From assembly GCF_003144115.1 (NCBI RefSeq), contig NW_020312001.1, positions 470,845 through 534,844 of the forward strand: a stretch of 64,000 nucleotides of DNA, written 5' to 3'. Below the pieces are notes generated by a model. The model did no database searches. It was not told where the DNA came from and was given only the letters and a program-made list of their open reading frames with translations. This stretch comes from Tilletiopsis washingtonensis. Lineage: Eukaryota > Basidiomycota > Exobasidiomycetes > Entylomatales. Position numbers and translations under genes: made by a program. This document shows positions 1-10,843 of the stretch, piece after piece; position 1 is the stretch's first letter; each line of letters opens with the position of its first letter.

Positions 1-325
1 GGAGCAGCGGCGGGGCGTGAGAAGGCGTGATGGCGCGGTGATGGCGGTAACCGCGAAGGTGCGTGCGAGGACCGCCTCGGTCGCGCCATCAGACGGCGCC
101 AGGGGCGAGCACGTGACGCGCGCGCCGCCGCCGCCTCACACCATCCTCTCCCTTCTCCAGCCTGGCTCCGCACCATCGCAACGCCTCGCAGACGGAAATA
201 TGCACATATGCATTGCAAACAAGCAAGAGCGTGGGCGCAGTGCCCTCTACCCGGTCGGTGACAGGAGGATCCACAAGAAAAGATGGTGTGCAGGGCGCAG
301 CAGGGGCGCAGCGATGGAGCGGCGC
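1..325. other. Left-edge non-coding stretch
   Basis: This is the sequence 3' of the glucanase gene that ends at 326 on the minus strand. Open frames cross it, but none has a recognisable domain or a splice-supported continuation. It probably holds the glucanase 3' UTR. Confidence 0.4.
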
Positions 326-2366
326 TCAGTGGCTGACGGGGCCGAAGTTGAAGGTCGTCTTCTTGATCACCGGGAAGGCGTTGGTGTTGATGCGCTTGCC
401 CGTGGCGCGGATGAGCGGGAAGAGCTCCTCGATGCCGCGCGGCGACACGTCGGCCTCGGCCTCGACGGCCTCCTCGTCGCGCTTGCGCTTCACAGGGCCG
501 GCGTTGCGGCGGATGGCGTAGCTCGTGACGACGCGGCCGCCCGACGAGGTCGGGCCGGCGGTGTAGGTGACGGTCGACTTCTGCTGGTACGTCTTGTACA
601 GCGCGCACACGGCCTGGCCCTCCTTGCCGCCGTCGAAGCGGATGAGCTCGGCCATGGCGCAGCCCTTGGTCGCCTCGCAGTTGTTGGCGCACGTCTTGGC
701 CTGCGACTGGCCGAGCCAGACGCTGCCGACGGTGTCGCGCCGGATGTAGCCCGTGCTGCTGCCGTACGACGAGCGCTTGCCGTCGATCTGCCACGAGATG
801 CGGTACGCGCTGTTGGGCGCCGTGACGGGCACGACGACGGGCGTCTGCACCGGCGCCGCCGACGTCGTCGTCGTCGACGTCGTCGTCACGGGCGCCGCCG
901 TCGGCGTGCTCTCGGTGGCAAAGGTGAGCGTCTTGCCCGATGCGAGCGTGTTCGTCGGGCAGCCGTTCGAGTCGGTCGCGAAGACGCGGTCGGCGACGTT
1001 CGACGGGATCCAGCCCTGCGCCATCGCGTCCTTGAAGCTCCAGTCGCCCCGCGACGCCGTCTTCCAGTTCCAGAAAATCCACCCGTTCGCCCGTTCGCTG
1101 CCCGGGGACGTCAGCGCTGTGCAGCGGGAGGGGGGAGGGGGCAGGGGGGAGGGCAACTCACTAGGTCGCGACCTGGGCCTCGTAGAAGCGGCGCATGAAG
1201 CGGTTCTGCGTGGCGTTGTTCTGGCTGTTGATGTTGTCGGCCATGGTCGCGTACGAGCAGTTGGTGCAGCCGATGGCCAGGCTCCACTCGCCCATCACGA
1301 CGGGGCGCTTGGCGCCCGACGTGGCAAGCTCGCTGGCCATGCCGCACGTGTAGGAGATGTGCTGGTCGAAGGAGTAGGTGTTCTGCGGCGCCCAGGCCTG
1401 GTAGCGGTGGATGTCCATGGCGTACGTGCCGGCCGGCAGGTCCGTGTACACGTTGTCCCAGTTGCTCGTCAGCGGCTGGATGAAGCCGTCGTGGAAGACA
1501 ATCTTGGGCTTCGTGGCGACGCTCGACATGGCCGCCTGCATCGAGTTGTAGACGCGCTTGTGCACGTTGACCATGAAGTCCTTGGTCATCGTCGGCGTCC
1601 ACCACATGGCCGGCTCGTTGAGCGCCTCGACGGACGTCACGACGCCGCCGAACTTGCTGTCGACGACGTAGCGCTTGACGGCCTGCACGAGGGCGTACTC
1701 AAGCCGAGCAATGTTGTCGTCAGGCGTGACGGCGGCAAAGTTGATCGGGCCCTGGCGGCCCGAGTTGTCGAAGCCGTTCTGGCTGTTGGGCGCCGTGTGC
1801 ATGTCGAGCTGCACCTCGAGGCCGTACTGCTGCGCCCAGAGCAGTGCCTGGTCGACGTACGGCAGCTCGGCGCCGTTGGTGAGGTACGGCTCGGAGCTGG
1901 CGCCCTGCGTGTTGGGTGCGACGCCGAACATCCAGTGGTTGATGGGGATGCGCACCGTGTTCAGGCCGGCGGCCTTGATCTGCGCAAAGTCGGCAGCCGT
2001 GATCCAGCTGGCCCAGTGCTGCTCGAGCGCGGCCTGCGCCTTGGCGTTGTCGCCCCACGCCTGCATGTACGTGAACTGGTCGATGGCGCCCTTGGCCACG
2101 AGGTCCGGCGTGAAGAGGCTCGGCGTCATCCAGGCCTCGAGCACGAACCTGCATCGCACGGTCAGAAAGGCCCGGCTGCGCTGCGGGTGGGGTCGGACTC
2201 ACCAGCCGCCGAGGTTCACACCGCGCACCTTGCGCGCCGTGCCGTAGCCCGAGACGCCGCGGCGCTCCAGGCCGACGGTGCTGTTGTCGAACGACGGGTG
2301 CGGCAGCGCACTGGCGCCGGCCGCGAGGGCCGCAAGCGCCAGGGAGACGGAGGCGAGGAGCTGCAT
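326..2366 (-). CDS. Secreted GH5 exo-beta-1,3-glucanase with C-terminal PAN/apple-like extension
   Basis: Predicted glucan 1,3-beta-glucosidase of glycoside hydrolase family 5, cutting beta-1,3-glucan of the cell wall. Exons (5' to 3' on the minus strand) are 2366-2203, 2148-1162 and 1097-326, coding 640 aa. The protein starts with a hydrophobic signal peptide (about residues 1-19). The first junction restores the family motif GVNLGGWFVLEAWM. LNEP carries the predicted acid/base Glu233 and VMGEWSLA the nucleophile Glu342. The second junction restores the conserved GWIFWNWK motif at the end of the barrel. Beyond the usual family length there is a Thr/Ser/Pro/Val-rich linker (about 429-455) and a Cys-containing segment (C520, C524, C530, C548) that resembles a PAN/apple fold. 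A KRKR run at about 587 and a further KR precede the C-terminus. The enzyme call is secure; the function of the tail is unknown. Confidence 0.92.
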
Positions 2367-4102
2367 CGCCGGAGAGGATAAGGAGAGGGTAGTGAATGCT
2401 GGAGGGCATCCGAGGACCGTCCGGCGCAGGCATCCTCTTTATGGGCGCTCGGCGGCCATGGCACGATGTTGGACAGCGGCTGGCGGCCGCACGGGCAGCA
2501 GCGGCAACCTTTCTGCCGAGAGCGGGCCCTGAAAGACGAGCGCAACCGGGAGCGGGATGGGAAAAGCCACATTGGCATGCTCGGCGTCCCGAGCGCACGC
2601 TCGCACATCGCCAGCCTCCGAGACAGCACCAGCCGTCAGAGCGCGGCCGCAGGAGCGTCGCAGCAGGATACCTGCCAGACGGCTGAGCGGCTGGATGCTG
2701 GCTGAGGTCGTGCTGCACGCTGCCGCGAAGTGTGCCGAGCTGAGGCTAGGTGGGCGAGGACTCCGCCGCATGCGCAAACAGCAAAGCTGGATGCAGGCGC
2801 AGTGCGGGCGACGGCGTGCACGCCGACGACGCCGCAGCGCAGCCGTCTCGCACTCGCCGCAAGGAGCGTCTCAGCTCGATGTTGGCTCCTTCTAGTCTCG
2901 CGCAGGCCAAGTGCCATGCGTGCGTGCGGCTACGCAGCGGCGCAGCGGTGCGCGGCTCGGCGACTGTGCGACAGATGCGCCAGCTCGAGGCGAGGGTCCA
3001 GGCGCATGCGGAAATGCGTGCGGCCGCTCCCGTGCCGGCGACGAGCGTGGCGGCAGTGTGCGTGTTGTGGCGCTCCGGCTCGGGCGCGGGAGGCGGAGTC
3101 GAGACCCTCGCAGCCGCGGCCGCCAGCACCCAGAGCGCCGCAACGATGAGGCGCAGATCCTCGGCCGCACCGCAGCCGCTGCCCGCACCGCTGCAGTCAG
3201 GGTGCAACGCCGCACCACAAAGGCCCACTGCCTCGGGCAGAGTGCGGCCGGTACGCCGAGGTGCTTCCCGCGCGGCAGCAGCTGCAGCCACGCGGCGTCG
3301 GGAGCGCCAGGAGAGGGCAAGGTACGGCTGCCGTCGGCCGGCACTCGCACGGCTCGCGCACTCGTCGGCATCGCACAGGCGTCGGCGTGCGCCTGCCGAT
3401 GCCGAGAAGGAACGAAAGAAGCGAGGTGCGCTGCCGAGCCGGCCGGCAGAATCTGATGCCGAGTGCGAGGCCTGAGAGCGGAAGCAAGCCGCGGTGATCG
3501 CGACACCTGCCATTCGTGGACCCGAGGGACTGGCAGCTGAGCTCCGGTCAGTGTGGGCAGGCGCTCCAGTCGCAACTTGCCAAGCCACGAGACGTGGTGT
3601 CCGGGCACGGCCGTGCCATCGGCCGATGCGCGGCATGTATGTGCCGCGCGTAAACCTGCCGAGCGCAGACGATCAAGAGCATGAGACGAACGCATCAAGC
3701 ATTTGACAGGCCGCAGCGGGCGGGGAGGGGACAGAGATACAGGACGGGGCCGCCGCAGCCGCAACGCGCCGGGCGGACGGGCAAGCGGCAGGCAGACGAG
3801 CGGACGATGAGCGGAGCAGAGAGCGTGACATGATGAGTGGTGACTGAGGGTCGATGAATGCGCAGATATGGACAGAGAGAAGAGGCACGGCGACGTTGGA
3901 CGGATCGGACTCGGGTGCGAGGCACGCGTAGCGGTGCCACGCATGACAGCCGCGCGGCCGCAGCGGAGCCATTCACGGGAGCACTTTTTGCGGCTGCGGG
4001 GACAAGGGCAAGGCGGGTCAGAGAGAGCTGATCCGGGGCGCACACACCTCCACACACCCTGCGGCCTGGCCGTGCAACTCACCAGCACACACACACTCAC
4101 AG
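2367..4102. other. Gene-free spacer upstream of the glucanase
   Basis: About 1.7 kb of GC-rich sequence between the glucanase start and the 3' end of the small gene at 4103-4477. Long frames exist on both strands but are arginine/alanine-rich, lack domains and lack consistent exon structure. A CATAAAGAG element on the minus strand about 75 bp upstream of the glucanase start could be a weak TATA. A short CA repeat lies at about 4085-4096. Confidence 0.4.
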
Positions 4103-4477
4103 CTATGCCGCGAGCGTCGAGCGCGAGCGCACAATGAGCGCGCCGCCCGCGCCGGCCTCGTACACGGGGCTGCCCTCGAGCATGGGCGGCAGGCCGTCGA
4201 GCTCCTGCTCGCCGTAGCGCGGCAGCTGGGCGCCGCGCTGGCGCCACTCGCGCTCGCGCGTCTTGAGCGTCTCGACCTGGGCGAGCCACTCGGTGAAGGC
4301 GCGCTCCTCGTTGCGCGAGAGGCGGCGGCGCGTCGCCGGGTCGCGCGCGCGGCCCATGCGGTCGCGCGGCAGCGACGAGTAGTCGATGCCGCGCTTGCGC
4401 GCGCTGCGCCGCTCGAGCTTGCGCGAGATGGACACGACGGCCTCGTGCGAGAGGAGCAGCAGCAGCGCGATGGGCAT
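4103..4477 (-). CDS. Small uncharacterised protein (124 aa)
   Basis: Single-exon frame with strongly G/C-biased third positions, unlike the surrounding spacer. The start chosen is the ATG at 4477. The protein opens with a short hydrophobic stretch (MPIALLLLLSHEAVV), followed by a basic region with RKLERRSARKRG and an Arg-rich segment. A charged, probably helical middle has the stretch RAFTEWLAQVETLKTREREW, and the C-terminus is Gly/Ala-rich. I recognise no named family. The hydrophobic start could be a signal anchor or organelle targeting segment, giving a small membrane-attached protein. The N-terminus could be extended by an unseen upstream exon. Confidence 0.6.
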   Translation of the reverse strand: MPIALLLLLSHEAVVSISRKLERRSARKRGIDYSSLPRDRMGRARDPATRRRLSRNEERAFTEWLAQVETLKTREREWRQRGAQLPRYGEQELDGLPPMLEGSPVYEAGAGGALIVRSRSTLAA

Positions 4478-6078
4478 GGCCGGCGGCGCGGCGATGCGCG
4501 CGGCGGGGTGAGAGCGAGCCGCGGCGGAGCGGGCGCGCGGTGGAGCGCAGCAGCAGCAGGGTGCGGCAGCGGCGCGCGAGCGTGTGGCGAGGCGCGGCGA
4601 GAGTAGGAGAGCGCGCGAGAGGCGTGCAGCAGCGTGAGCGGTGCTGGCGACGGCGCAAATACGGGTGCAGAGCAGAGGATGGTGGTGGTGGAGAGCAGCG
4701 AGCGGCTGGCCGGTGCGCCGTGATGGCGGAGGCAGCCTTAGAGCTGATGCTGTGCGCGCCGGTCGGCTGACCTGCCTGATCGGTGAGCGCGCCCCTCGGC
4801 GGCACGCAGCCGGGCGCGGCCGGCACGCCGCGGCGCGCACCTCGCAGCAGCGGCAGCAGCGGCACGCCGCGCCGAGGCTTGGCTGTGACGTGCCGCTGCG
4901 CTGCGATGCGCATCCGTGCCGCCCGCAGCCCCCTCTCGCGATGCCGCTGCGGCTACGGCGCTCCGGTGCCGAGGTGCGCCGCATGCAATGCCCCGATCGC
5001 AGACCGAGCAGTGCGCCCCTGCGGTACCGCGGCTGCCGCAAGCGCACCACTCTGTGACAGATGGAGCCCGAGATGCGGCTCCGCGCTCAATGAAGCTCAC
5101 GCCTCGCACGCACGCAGCGCCGCGCCGCACCCCGTGCACGTTGGCGGCGCCTCAGGGGCTTGCCTTGGCGACACTGCGACTCATTAGTGGCCCCTGAGCC
5201 GCAGAGTGCAGGCCCAGACCACGGCCGCAGCACCCGAGGAGGTGACAGGTGCGCTTGCGGTGTGCGTGAAACGCTCAGCGGGTGCGGCACCACCGCCATC
5301 CCGCCGCACCTTGCACCCCTGCGCGGCGGCACAAGGAGCGAGAGAGGCCCCCGCGGACGTTGCGGCTCTCCATCTGCACCCTGCGCCCAAAGCCGACGAG
5401 CTCGGCACAAGCGTGGGACCCTCCCGGCGCGGCGACACGGCGCACGGAAAGCGTGGGCTCGCAGACTCGGCGCAGCGGCGATCGGAGACGCAAAACGAGC
5501 CGCCGGCGTGCCGGTGCAGGACGCTGAGATGGCGCTACGGAGGTGGTGGAGATCTGCACCGGCCGTGCAGCGCAGTGCGGTGCTTGGGCTGCGGCCTGCG
5601 AGGCATCCGCTTCGGAGGGGCAGCGCAACGCGGCGGCAGCACCAGGCATCCGCGGCACCGACGTGCCTCCACCTCGAGAGCGCCTCTGACGCGTGTGCCG
5701 CTGCTGTGCAGCCCGATGCCGCCTGGTTCGCCCGCGCAGGGGCGCGTCATGGGACGGCCGGGCGGATCTCAGCGTGCAGCGCAGGCGCCAGGCATAGGTG
5801 CAGCCTCAGCGACCAAAGCCAGGTGCTGAGCTGAGGGCCGCCGCTCGTCCCTGATCTCGTTCGGCGTCCGTTTTGCGCCATCAAGCGCAGCAGCAGCAGC
5901 AGGCGCAGGACGCCGCTTGCTGCCCTGCTGACAAGCAGGCGCCCCGTACCGGCGGCTCGTGGCTGCCGCTCCTGCAGCTGCAGCACAGTGCTGCCTGAGC
6001 ATTCGGAACGCAACGCGAACGAAACGCAACAGCCACTGCTCGACGCTCGTCTCGTCCGCACCACCTCCTTCGCTCGCC
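4478..6078. other. Gene-free divergent spacer
   Basis: About 1.6 kb between the divergent small gene (-) and the MFS transporter (+). It should hold both promoters. I see no RNA gene, repeat array or domain-bearing frame. Confidence 0.4.
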
Positions 6079-8262
6079 ATGTCGCAACGCCCGACACCGA
6101 GCTCGCTGAAGAGCGCCTACTTCACGCCGCTGGGCACGCCGCTCGGCCTCAGCGAGAACGCGCCCGGCGGCAGCACGCCCGCCGACTCGCCCGGCGAGGC
6201 ACGCTCCAGCGCCGCCTCGACCGTCGCGGCCGCCGACGACAATGGCGAGGGCGCCAAATCGCAGAAGGACCTGCGCGATGCCGAGCGGCGCCTCGAGACG
6301 GAGGCAGACGACGACCACGAGGACGAGGCGGAGAAGGCCGACAAGGCCAACGAGGTTGGCTGGGAGGGCGACAGCGATCCATTGAACCCACAGAACTGGA
6401 GCCCGAGGTTCGTCGACGCGGCCACAGCTCTTGCGTAACATCCCTGCTAACGCGCGCTGCAGGAAGAAGTGGCTCATCACCATTCTTGTCTCGGTCTTGA
6501 CCGTCAACGTGTGAGCATGCTCTGCTGCGAGCCGCGACGCCAATGCTGACACGTCTTGCCGCAGCACCTTTGCCTCGTCCGCGCCGTCATCCGCCACGAT
6601 GCTCATCTCGCAGCGCTTCCAAGTTGGCACTGTCGTCTCGACTCTTGTGCTCACGACGTGCTTCCTGCTGGGCTACTGCTTCGGGTGCGTGTCCTCTCAC
6701 AGCTGGCTGCCCACGTGTGCTGATACCGTGAGCACAGGCCCATCGTGTGGAGCACCTTCTCCGAGCTCTTCGGCCGCCGCCCCGTCTTCATCTTCACCTT
6801 CCTCGGCTACATGTGCTTCATCATCGGACAGCCGCTGGCGACGAACATCCAGACGTTTGCCATCACGCGCTTCCTCAGCGGCCTCTGCGCCGCCAGCCCC
6901 CTGACGAACGCGGGCGGAGTCATCGCGGACATGCACGATGCGCTGAACCGCGGCTATGCCATGGTGAGTGGTGTGCGCCTCGCTCGCTTCGGCGCTGCTG
7001 ACAGATCCGCTGCAGAGCCTGTTCTCGGGCTCAGTGTTCATCGGTCCCTGCCTGGGCCCCATTGTGGGCTCGTTCGTTGCGCAGGAGGTCGGCTACGAGT
7101 GGATCTTCTGGGTGAGTCGTCCGTACACGCTGCCAACTCTTCCCTCCTCATACTCCATACCCAGGTCATCCTCATCTTCGCCTTCGTCTGCTGGCTGGGC
7201 GTCGTCATCTTCCTGCCCGAGACGTTTGCGCCCGTGCTGCTGGCCAAGAAGGCCAAGAAGCTCCGCAAGGAGGGCAACGAGAAGGCATGGGCGCCGCACG
7301 AGCGCACGGACTGGAGCGTCGGAGGTGTCGCGAAGCGGACATTGCTTCGTCCCTTCCAGATTCTCGCCCTCGAGCCGATGCTGCTGCTCATCACAATCTA
7401 CCTTTCGGTGGTGAGTCTGCACGCGTGACGCCGTGCGATCCCTGCTGACTCTTCCGTCTTAGGTGTACGGCCTGCTGTACGGCCTGTTCGAGGGCCTGCC
7501 CGTCATCTTCCAGGAGATTCACGGCTTCAGCCTCGGGCTGGCGGCGCTGCCGTTCGTCGGCGTGCTGGTCGGCACGACGCTCGGTGCTGGACTCAACGTG
7601 CTGCTCTCGCGCAAGTACCGCGAGCTGCAGATCATCTGGAAGGGCTCCGTGCCGCCGGAGGAGCGCCTCACGGGCGCCATGATCGCCGGCTGGCTGCTGG
7701 CCATCGGCTGCTTCTGGCTCGGCTGGACGGGCTTCCGCGCCGACATCCACTGGGCTGCTCCGGCCGTGGCGCTCGTGCCCATCGGCATGAGCTTCACGCT
7801 CATCTTCATCACGCTGCTCACCTACATCACGGACTCGTACCTGATGTACGCCGCGTCGGCGCTGGCGAGCAACACCATCTTCCGCAGCGCCGTGAGTACA
7901 GGGCGGTGCTTCATTGCTCTGACCTGCAGCTGACGCTCTCAGCTACACAGTTCGGCGCCGCGTTCCCCCTCTTCACGCGCCAGTTCTTCACGAACCTCGG
8001 CCCCAATGTGGCCTGCTCGATCCTCGGCGGCATTGCGATCCTGCTCGCGCCGACGCCCTTCCTCTTCTATCGCTACGGCAGCCGCATCCGCAAGCACTCC
8101 AAGTTTGCCCCGTGCCCGGACTTCAAGGTGCGCGAGGAGCTGGAGCAGGACGGCATCCTGCCCGAGGACAGTCTCAAGTCGAAGGACCCCGACGCGCGCA
8201 CGGGCGTCAAGGCGTGGCGCCGCCGCCAGGCCGACGAGAAGAACGGCCACGCGGGTGCATAA
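6079..8262 (+). CDS. MFS transporter, DHA1 polyamine/drug type
   Basis: Predicted 12-helix major facilitator permease of the fungal DHA1 (TPO/FLU1-like) group, a proton antiporter for polyamines or drugs. Eight exons: 6079-6407, 6463-6510, 6565-6684, 6738-6963, 7016-7111, 7165-7410, 7463-7891, 7951-8262, coding 601 aa. The long polar, acidic N-terminus leads to the group signature DPLNPQNWSPRKKW just before helix 1. SELFGRRPVF is motif A of the loop between helices 2 and 3. SGLCAASPLTNAGGVIADM and SVFIGPCLGPIVGSFV are the expected helix 4/5 patterns (motif C region). Every junction falls inside or beside a conserved segment and keeps the frame. The central loop is basic (LLAKKAKKLRKEG). Plasma membrane is likely; substrate cannot be told from sequence. 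Confidence 0.9.
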
Positions 8263-8838
8263 GGCTCGTCGACGCTCCGCTGCAGCAGCCCAAGTGGCTG
8301 GGCCCGTGCGGACCATGTCCCGGCCTCATAGACGGATATCACGCTGCCCCAAGATGCTCTAATGACCATAGATGCCCTCCGACGTGTGCCGCAGGCGAGA
8401 CTGAGCTGCCCTCGCGCCGCAGCAGCACCACTCAACAGGCACGGAGCAGCCACTTGCATCGCCTGCAATGCCTCGTCGATGCAGCTGCGGCTCGGGGCGC
8501 GTAGGTGATGAGGGCACGGCGACTCTACCTGTGCCGACGGCGAGCGGAGCGTTGGGCGGAGCGGGCCAGTCGAGTCCGAGGATCGCCGCTGCAGCAGATC
8601 TCGCGGAGCAAAGGCAGCGGCACGCGCGGCGGCGCACCCGTGTGTTGGGCGCGGCGGCCAACTTGGCACACTGCTGCCGTGCCTGCGCGCCAAGCGCCGC
8701 GTGGCGCCGCGAGCCGACGTCACACGCTGCTGCACCACCACACGCTCCTCTGCCCCTGGGCCCGTCCTCTGTCCTTCACGTGCGCTTCTCGCTCACCCAC
8801 ACGCTCCTTTCCACCACCACCCTCAGCTGCCTCCCGCC
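8263..8838. other. Intergenic spacer
   Basis: About 0.6 kb between two same-strand genes. The part nearest the downstream start is rich in C/T and CA, as is common in fungal promoters. No gene seen. Confidence 0.4.
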
Positions 8839-10302
8839 ATGCCGTCGCGCAAGACGTTCTGCGTGCCCGCCCTCGTGGCCAGCTTCATCGCCACGGCCCT
8901 GCTGCTCCTGGCCACGTGCGTGTGCCGCGCTCGGCGCCGCTGTGGCGCTCGCGCCCCTGCCCTGCTCACGCCGCTCCTCACGCAGCGTCGGCTCGCCGAC
9001 GACGTTTGGCAATGTGACGCCCTTCTACCTCGTCTCGGGCACCGGCCTCAACAACATCGTCGACGCCGCGCCCAACGCCAACCGCGACCGCCAGATTGAT
9101 GCGCTGCGCGTGAGTATGCTCGGCGCGCGGGGCATGAGACGAGAGGCGGAGATGGAGGCAGTCGCAGGCGCAGCAGCCAAAGACGGAGGAGGGCAGCGCA
9201 GGGAGGGAGGGAGCATGCACTGCAGATGCACGAGGTGCTGAGCGATCGCCTGGTAAGCTGCTCAGCTTGGTCCTGCCTCGCTGCCTCGCGTTCGGCCTGC
9301 AGACCTGGGCAGTGTGGTGCGGCGAGGACGCAAGCGGCACTGGCTATGCCTGGAGGGGCAGTGCAAGGCCTCTGCGGAGCATAGCATGTCCATCGCACTG
9401 TAGTGTCATCTGCTACGCGCACGTAGGCTTGTGCTGATGCCGCGCTGCGCAGTTCGGCATGTGGGGCTACTGCAGCCGCGGCAGCGTCGACGGCAACTAC
9501 GGCTACTGCAGCGACAACGACAATGCCTGGAGCGCACGCTTCAACGCCACGACGAACCTCGACTCTGCCGCCTTTGGCACGTCCGAGATCGGCCAGTCGT
9601 GGACGCGCGGGTGAGGGACACAGTCGAACAGCTGCGCATGGCCAGATGTCTGACAGCGCAGCGCAGCCTCGTCGTCGTTGTCGTCGCATTTGTCGTCTCG
9701 GTCGTTGCATTTGCCCTCTCCTTCTTCCCGCACCTCACGCTGCAGCTCGTCAGCTCCATCCTGCACTTCCTCGCCTTCCTGCTCACTCTGATCGCATTCG
9801 CGATTCAGATCGGTGCGTGTCTCGGGCCGCGCTGGCCGCAGCGAGCTCACCCGGCGCCGTGCAGCTTTCTACATCTACAGCCGGCGCCAGATTCGCCAGG
9901 TCTCGTCGGGCGCCAATGTCATGCCGGGGTGAGCTGCCCGCGCACGCATCGCTGCGCACTCCCGCTGACCAGCCACTGCAGTGCCGCGTTCTACATGACG
10001 CTCATCTCGCTGCCCTTCCTGCTCTTCGCCGCCTTCACCGTCTGCTGCGGCTGGCGCAGCAGCAAGCGCGGCGACGACTACGCCGCCTCGTCCGAGTACA
10101 CGGGCGCGAAGGCGCCCGGCCGCTTCTCGCGCTTCCGCCGCAACAAGAATGCGACGGGCGAGACGGGCGACCAGATCCCGATGGACTCGCGCTCCCGCGT
10201 CATGGCGGCCTACGAGAGTGAGTGGAGCGCTCGGCGGCGCGCAAAGACACGCCTTGTTGACGCCTGTGCCCTGCAGAGGACCAGCCGGCCGGCACCTACT
10301 AA
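8839..10302 (+). CDS. SUR7/PalI-family four-helix membrane protein
   Basis: Predicted plasma-membrane protein of the SUR7/PalI(Rim9) family, whose members mark eisosomes or act in pH sensing. Seven exons: 8839-8915, 8986-9109, 9453-9610, 9667-9812, 9865-9928, 9982-10217, 10277-10302, coding 276 aa. Helix 1 is at about residues 8-26. The external loop holds the motif FGMWGYC typical of this family and several Cys. Three further hydrophobic helices follow (LVVVVVAFVVSVVAFALSFF, LVSSILHFLAFLLTLIAFAI, FYMTLISLPFLLFAAFTVCC), then a basic cytoplasmic tail. Intron 2 is 343 nt, far longer than the others. The last coding exon is only 26 nt. SUR7 and Rim9 branches cannot be separated here. Confidence 0.82.
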
Positions 10303-10843
10303 TCGACGCACGTCATGGCAGCAAACGCCTGCACAATCGTCTCCGCTTCTGCGCGCTTTGTCGCACAGCTGCCTCCTATATCTCCGGGCGAGCTCATGGT
10401 CGCCACAGCCCACACTCCTTCACTTCAAAGAGGCCGCCTTCGCAGCGGCCCTGCTCAGTCTTCTGGCCTGCTCGCGCCAGGCGGCTAATATATCTCCTCC
10501 CTGCCGGTGCATGGCGTGCGACGCTGCGGACAGCATGCCGGATCAAGGAGCTCTCTTCACTCGCAGCACACCCAGAGCTAGATGCCCTCTTCAGGCCAGC
10601 TCGTCGAGTGGGGAGAGGGCGAGTGTTGAGGTCTGGTGGCTGGGCAGCTCCCACGCCCGCGCGAGCGACTCCGGCGCGCGTTGTGCACCCGTGCGCACAC
10701 GGCCACGAAGCCCCAGGCGCGCCGCCAGTCTCGCGGCCGTCGCCGCACGGCGCGCGTCGCTCGCAGGTGTGATGCCAGCGATCCGCCGCTCCTTCCCACC
10801 GCTCCCGCACCCGCTCCCTCCCCCTCTCCATCCCCTGCCCATC
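10303..10843. other. Intergenic spacer
   Basis: About 0.54 kb upstream of the septin gene, becoming C-rich toward the start codon. No gene seen. Confidence 0.4.

Noticed and set aside
2746-4913. Long Arg/Ala-rich minus frames in the spacer
   Set aside because: No domain, no biased third positions, and no splice-consistent neighbours except the short 4103-4477 segment, which is kept as its own gene.
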